From positions 76,064 through 103,804 of the forward strand of contig JH155149.1 of NCBI GenBank assembly GCA_000226015.1: a DNA stretch of 27,741 nucleotides, in the 5' to 3' direction. The DNA is from Mnemiopsis leidyi. Taxonomy: Eukaryota; Ctenophora; Tentaculata; Lobata; Bolinopsidae. Under the pieces are notes generated by a model, which worked only from the letters and a program-made list of their open reading frames with translations, did no database searches and was not told where the DNA came from. Position numbers and translations under genes: made by a program. Below are positions 21,601 to 27,741 of this stretch, piece after piece; within the stretch, counting starts at the first letter, position 1, and each line of letters begins with the position of its first letter.

Positions 21601-24600
21601 ATAACATTTAAATAGTTCAGAGGTGCACTGTCTTATTTAGAGTCACATATTACGTGATGATAATGAGCATCAACATTTTTAACCTGCATTACATTCTTAT
21701 CATCTGCAACTATTCTTTTATCAGGGTGCTACTGGAGAGGCAGGAGAAGATGGTCAACACGCCGAGGACGGCTCTAGTGGTCCCCCGGGAGAACCAGGGG
21801 ATGATGGAGCTGTAGGGGACGACGGGGAACTAGGGGCAAAAGGTGCCCAGGGCGAAGTTGGTTCTAAAGGTGAACAAGGACCTCAGGGTCCAGTTGGTGA
21901 GGCTGGAGAGGATGGAAATGTTGGACCTAACGGAGTGCAGGGAGATAAAGGAGAGCAAGGAATTCAGGGAGAAAAGGGGAATCAGGGCGAGAAAGGAGAC
22001 AAGGGTATCGAGGGTGAAAAGGGTACGTCAAGCGTTCGTTTATAAACTATTGATATTGATACGACCTTGTAAGCCTTTGACTATTTCTAGTTTTATTGAA
22101 ACGTAAAATGTTGTTCATTTCGAATATAAAAACTTTTTGAAACACTGAAACCAGTGACAGAAGATCCAACTATAACAACCATAGGAGAAGCTGGAGAATC
22201 TGGGGAAGCCGGTGAGCCTGGCTTGAACGGCCTGAAGGGACAGCCAGGAGAGGATGCTACGCAGGAAGCTTGCTCTGGACAAACGGTGTGTACGACAGCG
22301 GTATTTGGGTAGTTAGATGGTCATAAATTTATTTAAACTCTGGCCGTCTGTAGAATGTACTGATTAAAATAGTAATTAAATTAAACAGGGCCCAAAAGGA
22401 GAACCTGGAGAAGATGGACATCCCGGAGAAAAGGGAGTAGCCGGACAGGTCGGAGAAAAAGGAGAAGCAGGCCCGACAGGAAGTCAAGGAGCACAAGGGG
22501 AGGTGGGAGCTAAGGGAGAACAGGGTGAAGAAGGTGCTAAAGGATCAGAAGGTCTACCAGGACCTCAGGGAGAGAAGGGTGTTGAAGGGCCAAGTGGAGA
22601 ACAGGGCCAAAAAGGAGAAGCTGCGGTTGGGGAACCAGGTTTGTGAACTATATTTAGGAATTGTGATGATATCGTTCCTTAACCAATGCCAGCTGTTTGT
22701 TTCTTGAAATTAATTCATAGACTCAGTAAAACTCAGCTGTAATAATACAGAGGGTCAGAGAATTGAAAAACCCGCGGTTTTTGAGAAATCGAAAACCCAC
22801 GATCAGGTGATAACGGTAGCCCCGGAACACCGGGGGAGGAAGGAGACACAGGAGAGAAGGGTGACCAGGGTGCTAAAGGAGAATCAGGAGTAAAGGGCGA
22901 GACTGGTAACCGAGGTGACAAGGGTGATATGGGTGAGACCGGTGATACGGGGCGTGAGGGACCACAAGGATTCAAAGGCGAGAAAGGAGACGGAGGAGAG
23001 GAGGGACAGAAAGGGGATACAGGAATTGTCGGATCTAAAGGAGAACCAGTAAGTCTAATGATTGTGGAGATTGAATGGAGTTTATTATTTTTCATTGCAC
23101 GATTTTTATTGATCTGGACGCTGGATGGATTTTGAAATCAAAACGCAAAAGCCTATGTACTATATTTCTTCTCAATTCAATAAAATTAAACTTCCGTTTG
23201 TAAGTCAACTTACGATCTGTTCTCGATCTATCGTTTATCCTCTCCCAGGGAGTAAAAGGAGACAAAGGAGATAAAGGAGACAAAGGAGGACCAGGAATTG
23301 ATGGAAACATTTTCCGGATCAAAGCACAGGCAGCTGATGCGGTTCCACCGGAATACTATGTCTGGATTGAGATTATCAACACTGTCTTGGAAACGACCAA
23401 TTTTGGGGCAAAGGGAGAACCAGGACCTCAGGTTAGATGAAATAGCTGTGATTGTTAAAACCTTGTTATCTCTTACTCTTAGACAGTTAGAAGTTTTACA
23501 AATAAGAATTGTAACTATTGTGCTTAGCAAAAATCACATAGAATATATTGTCAGTATCATGCATTTCAAATATGCATAGTAAATATTAATTTAGTGGTTT
23601 CGTGGTTATTTTTCTTGCTTTCCCGCTAAATTTTAGCGGGAAAGCAAGAAAAATAACCACGAAACCACTACCATACATCCACACCAGGGACCTGCAGGAG
23701 CAAAGGGAGCTAAAGGAGAGCCAGGAGACGATGGAATACCCGGGTTCCCCGGAGAACCGGGTGCACCAGGACAGGATGGTATCCCTGGTAACCAAGGTCC
23801 AGCTGGAGAGGAGGGAGATAAGGGAGAGAAGGGAGCAAAGGGAGAGCTTGGCGGTGTCGGAGATGGAGGAGAGAAGGGGGATCGAGGTACAGTTTGATAT
23901 TATTTCGTTAATGGATAAAGGAACAAGGGAGGGGGGGCAGAGGGACCATATTTGGGGGGAGACATATATTGTATCCCCCCAAAATTTTAGTCACACTTAT
24001 CCCACCAATAGGGGCCAAGGTAGCAATAGCATTTCCCCCTCTAATGATTAGTTCACCATTGTAAAGCATGTTACTCTTGATGATTTAGAAAATTTCCTTC
24101 ATGCTTGTTTTAATGGTATTTGATGAATATTCCTAGTTTGCAAAAACAAAGCTACCTTCGTTAAATTAATATTTTGGAAAATATTGTTACTATCATTGAC
24201 CTCCACCGTTCTAGAATCATAAAGAATTGTCCAGGAACGGTCCAGTTTTAATGCAAACCCGATGTTGCCAAATTTAAATTGCACAAAAGTTTAAAATTTC
24301 CGCCTGTAGCAAGTTAGAGTTATCATTAAAGGAAAAGGAACAGGGTACTGAGTGATACGGTACTCACTTTCCTAGACGAATAGAAATTTTAGTCTTGATG
24401 GTGAAAGAGTGCATTAGTCATTTTAAGTACAGAAGTATCACCACCATTTTTCATTTGTTAAGCATGACAAATACTATTGATACAGTTGAGTACATACTCA
24501 CATAAATACGGCTACCGCAGGTGAAGACGGGGAGCAAGGACCCAAGGGTCTGGCTGGCGTGGAGGGAGACATGGGAGAGGAAGGTGCTATGGGGGCCAAG

Positions 24601-26121
24601 GGAGAAGTTGGGGAGGACGACACTGCTCCTTGTGAAGAAACTAAGAAGTGTAACTGTGATACTCATGTACTTGTCACTCATTCCCAGGCTAAACGGTAAG
24701 TTTTCCATAAATCATTTATTTCTCAAGTCAGGACCCGATTAATCCGTTCAGGCAAAGTTTTGGACCAGGTGAATCTGCAAATGTTTCGGCATTTTGAAAC
24801 ATATTAAAAAAACCAGATTCGAGAAACTGACATCACACTAAAGTTGACCATACTTAAACTACCATGAAACTGAAATCGCACTAAAGTTCACCATGTAAAC
24901 TATAAACCCTTACTTGCAAGCACTATCGCACACCAGGTTCCTGAGTGTCCGGGAGACTTTGAGCTGCTATGGTCAGGTTACTCCCTCTTGTTCTACGAAG
25001 GAAACAACAACGGTCGCTCACACGACCTTGGGAATTCAGGTAATTTTCTTTATCCACTACAAGTACAACCACATCATCACACGACCTTGGAAATTCAGGT
25101 AATTTCCTTCTTTCGTCGTTAAACAACAATACATTAACCACATCATCTTTGTCGCGGTGATGACCGCGACTCTCGCTGCTCAGCTCATAGCTTCGTCAAC
25201 ATTATCTTAAATTTCTGAAATTGACGTTTTACCAAAATTTCTCCACCACAAAACTGCAGGATCGTGTGTGGAAGAATTCCGCCTCCTCCCCTTCATGCAG
25301 TGCTCCAGTTCGGGGGTCTGTCGTCATGGTGTCAGGTCAGACAAGACGTTCTGGCTGTCGGTAGAGGCAGAGGCTGACTACACGATAAAACCCATGACAA
25401 ACATAGACGAGATCCAGGAACACATATCAAGATGTTCGGTCTGTCTGGGAACGGAACATCTTCTCACCCGACATTCCTGGACCGATGTGCCGCCACTGTG
25501 TCCTGATGATTTCTACGCTTTGTGGGAGGGCTATTCTTACTCCATGGTCAGTGATTCTTAATGATACCTTGCTTTTAAAGTTCAGGAAAATTGCTCATAC
25601 ATTCTTGTTGCATGAAAACGCAGGATACTCGACCACCAGCTCGCAGCCTTTGTTCTGAATGTGGACGGATGGTATTTTTCAAATACTTTCCATATTGAAA
25701 CTTCATAATCTGACATTCACATCATCGATTTGGACTACTATAAATTTAACGTCCTAATTTTCACTTTCTGAACAAAACAACACCTCAGGTAACCTCATCC
25801 CACATCTCGGGAGCGGGACAAGACCTGGCCTCTACCGGTTCCTGTTTGGAGAACTTCTTCCTGCCCTCCTTCATAGAGTGCCTGGGGAGGGGAACCTGCG
25901 CTTACTACATCAACAACCTGGACTACTGGCTGGCCCAGAACACTGACCTAACCCAGCCCGGAATGTGGGGTATGGGTAACGTGTACAGCGGTATTGAGGA
26001 CATTCTTGATCACGGGGTGTCCAGGTGTGTCGTGTGCGCCAGAATGTCTACACAAGCGTCAGATGATGAGTCTTTACCCACATTAGTATCGAGGGATATT
26101 TATCAGTTAGATCAGAAGTAA
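15688..26121 (+). CDS. COL4A: Type IV collagen alpha chain
   Basis: A network-forming basement-membrane collagen. The 23 exons are: 15688-15844, 16037-16188, 16318-16470, 16596-16733, 16872-17508, 18334-18540, 18624-18878, 19050-19283, 19395-20234, 20392-20567, 20691-20943, 21047-21208, 21353-21546, 21725-22022, 22155-22285, 22389-22638, 22807-23048, 23249-23431, 23688-23886, 24521-24695, 24921-25039, 25260-25546, 25789-26121. They total 5775 nt and every junction is in frame, giving 1924 residues (vertebrate chains are about 1700). Residues 1 to about 24 are a signal peptide. Cys43, Cys44 and Cys135 (GCNGTDG) mark a 7S-like region. Gly-X-Y runs from about 53 to 1653 with more than a dozen interruptions, the largest being 33 residues at 1513-1545. 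Three Cys (1658, 1664, 1666) precede the NC1 domain, which has all 12 cysteines. RGD occurs in the helix at 106, 403, 890 and 1448. The C-terminal tail after the last Cys is about 25 residues, longer than usual. Confidence 0.95.
17509..18333 (+). other. Collagen intron 5 (825 bp)
   Basis: The largest intron of the collagen gene, between GGTAAGG and a TTTTTGATAG acceptor. It is AT-rich, and I see no embedded exon, Gly-X-Y coding or repeat in it. Confidence 0.75.
23592..23670. mobile_element. Perfect 79-bp palindrome in collagen intron 18
   Basis: Arms 23592-23630 and 23632-23670 are exact reverse complements over 39 bp, with one central T. The ends read TAGTGG...CCACTA, which fits a TA target duplication flanking inverted repeats (Tc1/mariner-like MITE), though that origin is inferred. 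The right end is 17 bp from the exon-19 3' splice site, so in pre-mRNA it could form a very stable hairpin next to the acceptor. Confidence 0.85.
23887..24520 (+). other. Collagen intron 19 (634 bp)
   Basis: It holds a G-rich run (23927-23944), a hairpin pairing TTTGGGGGGA (23951-23960) with TCCCCCCAAA (23974-23983), and nearby C-rich runs resembling repeat debris. No coding sequence was seen. Confidence 0.65.
23927..23944 (+). other. Potential G-quadruplex
   Basis: GGG-A-GGG-G-GGG-CAGA-GGG on the sense strand, 40 bp inside intron 19. The pattern satisfies the usual four-G-tract rule with short loops. Folding is not shown. Confidence 0.55.
25019..25105 (+). repeat. Duplicated exon end and 5' splice site
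   Basis: The last bases of collagen exon 21 with its donor (CACGACCTTGGGAATTCAG then GTAATT, donor at 25040) recur in the intron almost unchanged, with a second donor at 25099. Using the second donor would add 59 nt without an internal stop but shift the reading frame. The first donor keeps the NC1 frame. Confidence 0.85.
25151..25170. repeat. Perfect 8-bp hairpin in intron 21
   Basis: GTCGCGGT-GATG-ACCGCGAC, a GC-rich stem in an otherwise AT-rich intron. Confidence 0.8.
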
Positions 26122-26276
26122 AGTTTCAGATATAGCCCACTGCTGGAAATGGAAATGAGCGATGGAATATGGATAATTCAACTTTAAGCAACAAACGAAA
26201 AAAATAACTTCATCTCCAACCTTCAAACACTGCCTGATCGCGATAAAATTATTTGGGCAAATCGAAATTGTTGAAA

Positions 26277-26282
26277 AATAAA
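26277..26282 (+). terminator. Poly(A) signal AATAAA of the collagen gene
   Basis: The first canonical AATAAA after the collagen stop codon, about 156 bp downstream. The cleavage site cannot be fixed from the sequence. Confidence 0.55.
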
Positions 26283-26715
26283 AAATCCACTTATCACATG
26301 ACACTCATATAGCATCGATATTATAGAGATCCAGTCCCACTAACTACTTGTACAGCTAAAGACTTGAACACCCTGATTTGATAAGATTTCCTGTTAATTG
26401 TTTGTTGCAGCTCGAAGGAATTGCGGAAAAATATAATTGAAAATATAGAATACTGATCGGAACTGAAGAAGAACCATAGTACTCGAGGTCGTATTTAGAT
26501 CAAAACCAAGGAAAAGGAGCACATATAAGTCAATGGATGAAAATCAAATTGGAATTAGAATTTAACTTATGATATGATCAAAGACGTATGATGGATGAAA
26601 GACAAAAGCTATGTTTTCGTCGGCTTCTATAGCAAACACGCATATTATTGATTTTTCATTCAATTTGAACGAATTAATTATAATTAATTAATGTCTATTC
26701 TATACCTGTCGCAAG

Positions 26716-26883
26716 CAACCTGCCCGTTCTTGTATGATATATTAATATATCAGTAATAGTTAACTAGAAGTCGAAAAGACAGGCGATGGATGGTCTTGGG
26801 TTTAAGCCCATCTGTTGCCTGTCTTTTCGGCTTCTAGTTAACTATCACTGATATATCATACAAGATGAAGAACGGGCAGGTTG
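26716..26883. mobile_element. 168-bp imperfect palindrome, MITE-like
   Basis: The left arm (26716-26784, starting CAACCTGCCCGTTCTT) and right arm (26817-26883) are reverse complements with about two substitutions and two small indels. They enclose a 32-base loop that itself holds a GGGTTTAAGCCC palindrome. GCAAG lies at or near both ends and could be a target duplication, but three bases intervene on the right. There is no coding capacity. Confidence 0.75.
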
Positions 26884-27452
26884 ATTGCAAGAGAATAAAC
26901 TTGGGCGACGAGTTTTAACTAATATATTGCTTCTAATAATACTTTTAGTTTTTTGATATTTATAAACAATCTTTAAGTACATAATAGTTGTACCATATGT
27001 ATATAACATTCTTGTAAAGCTTTAATGAGAAGTTACTATCAGCCTACTTTAACCTGCAAGTCCGTCTTTCTTTTTATCAATCAATCTTTGCTTTTGCAGT
27101 TTTTCATCAATATGAATTTTTAACTTTCAAACTTTATGTAGCATAGGTAAAGTATAGGTAAAACCTTTGTAAACGTAGTAACTTAATTCTAGTCAATGCT
27201 TAATTTTATTTTTATTTCTATGATTATTGTGTAAGGATGAGGTTATACTCGTTATAATGTTGCATTTAATTTTAAAAATGAAGTTTGTAAAAATAAAATC
27301 TTGGACATAATTGTGCCTAGACTTAAAGTTAAAGCATTTTTCATGGAATGAGTTTAAATTTCAAAAGATACGAAGAATTTTAGGGAAACGTTGGAACTGG
27401 CCCTCGCGTTCTGCTGCACACAGTCACATGGCCACATGGGGGGGTTCCAATG

Positions 27453-27530
27453 GTGAACTTTTGGGAATAAAAATCATTGCGAATTTGAAAAAAATTTTTG
27501 AAAAATTCCCAAAAGTTCCCAAAAGTTCAC
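27453..27530. repeat. Foldback repeat
   Basis: GTGAACTTTTGGGAAT (27453-27468) matches the reverse complement of 27505-27530, where AAAAGTTCCC is doubled in tandem. It probably belongs to a small palindromic repeat family. Confidence 0.7.
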
Positions 27531-27741
27531 AATTTTTCAGACTATTTTTTTTCGTTTAACAATGATAATTTCGACTTAATGGACAAGGAATATTAATTAT
27601 GATAAATCAATCTACAATTGGACGGTATAACTGGTAGCATATTGAAAGTTTGGGCATAATAAGCATGCCTGAAAAACTATGAGTATCGCTTCAACACGAA
27701 ACTTAAAAAATCAAAACAATCTGAATTACAGTCATATAATT

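Larger units (their letters stand above)
24521..26121 (+). other. COL4A: NC1 (C4) domain exons of collagen IV
   Basis: NC1 directs chain selection and trimer-trimer assembly of collagen IV. Four exons encode it. Repeat 1 opens LVTHSQ and has [19 protein letters not shown], then HDLGNSGSC and HISRCSVC. Repeat 2 has [19 protein letters not shown], then [20 protein letters not shown] and VSRCVVC. Each repeat carries six cysteines in the family pattern. The segments around the sulfilimine Met93 and Lys211 positions of vertebrate chains (after FWLS and YWLA) show neither residue. The third-last exon ends in a donor site that is duplicated 59 bp downstream. Confidence 0.95.
26283..27741. other. Collagen 3' flank, no gene
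   Basis: AT-rich DNA with a long imperfect palindrome (26716-26883) and a foldback (27453-27530). The open frame near 27311-27559 runs through the foldback and shows no domain. Confidence 0.55.

Noticed and set aside
16260..23095. Numerous Pro- and Ser-rich minus-strand frames across the collagen
   Set aside because: They are the complement of Gly-X-Y repeats (GGA/GGT read as TCC/ACC) and vanish at exon borders.
23602..24051. 149-codon plus-strand frame beginning in the palindrome
   Set aside because: It runs through the intronic palindrome and then reads exon 19 out of frame; the Gly-X-Y frame starts at 23688.
1..27741. CRISPR arrays, operons, bacterial promoters or rRNA/tRNA genes
   Set aside because: The tandem repeats lack spacers, the genes are spliced with GT-AG introns, and no RNA gene could be folded by eye.

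Overview
This is animal nuclear DNA: AT-rich, with split genes, GT-AG introns of roughly 70-830 bp, simple repeats, palindromic mobile-element debris and one assembly gap (N at 10371-11232). Gene content (type IV collagen, a GATOR1 subunit, a secreted PAN/F-type-lectin protein) points to an early-branching aquatic metazoan. I lean to a ctenophore, with a cnidarian as the alternative, because the collagen IV NC1 domain is divergent and appears to lack both residues of the sulfilimine cross-link. That assignment is inference.

Layout. (1) 370-8169, minus strand: the 5' part of a DEPDC5 (GATOR1) gene. Five coding exons join in frame and the gene runs off the left edge. (2) 3040-7178, plus strand: a complete 12-exon gene for a secreted 523-residue protein (signal peptide, PAN, F-type lectin, PAN, PAN, C-terminal Cys module). 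It lies wholly inside the 6.5 kb third intron of DEPDC5, in the opposite orientation. (3) About 8.2-15.7 kb: intergenic DNA with diverged repeats, a GC-rich foldback island, the gap, two weak short-ORF candidates and no gene I can support. (4) 15688-26121, plus strand: a complete 23-exon type IV collagen alpha-chain gene (1924 residues), running from signal peptide and 7S-like region through a long interrupted Gly-X-Y helix to a 12-cysteine NC1 domain. (5) 26122-27741: 3' flank with a poly(A) signal, a 168-bp imperfect palindrome and a second foldback.

Both complete gene models were built by matching splice phases by hand. The summed exon lengths (1572 and 5775 nt) are exact multiples of three and every junction keeps the frame. 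The collagen is a basement-membrane structural protein, the nested gene is a predicted extracellular fucose-binding protein, and DEPDC5 is an intracellular TORC1 regulator. I see no pathway linking the three. The most notable points are the nested gene and its possible antisense overlap with DEPDC5, the exon-shuffled phase-1 module structure of the nested gene, the missing sulfilimine residues and the 33-residue insertion in the collagen, and a perfect 79-bp palindrome 17 bp upstream of a collagen 3' splice site.
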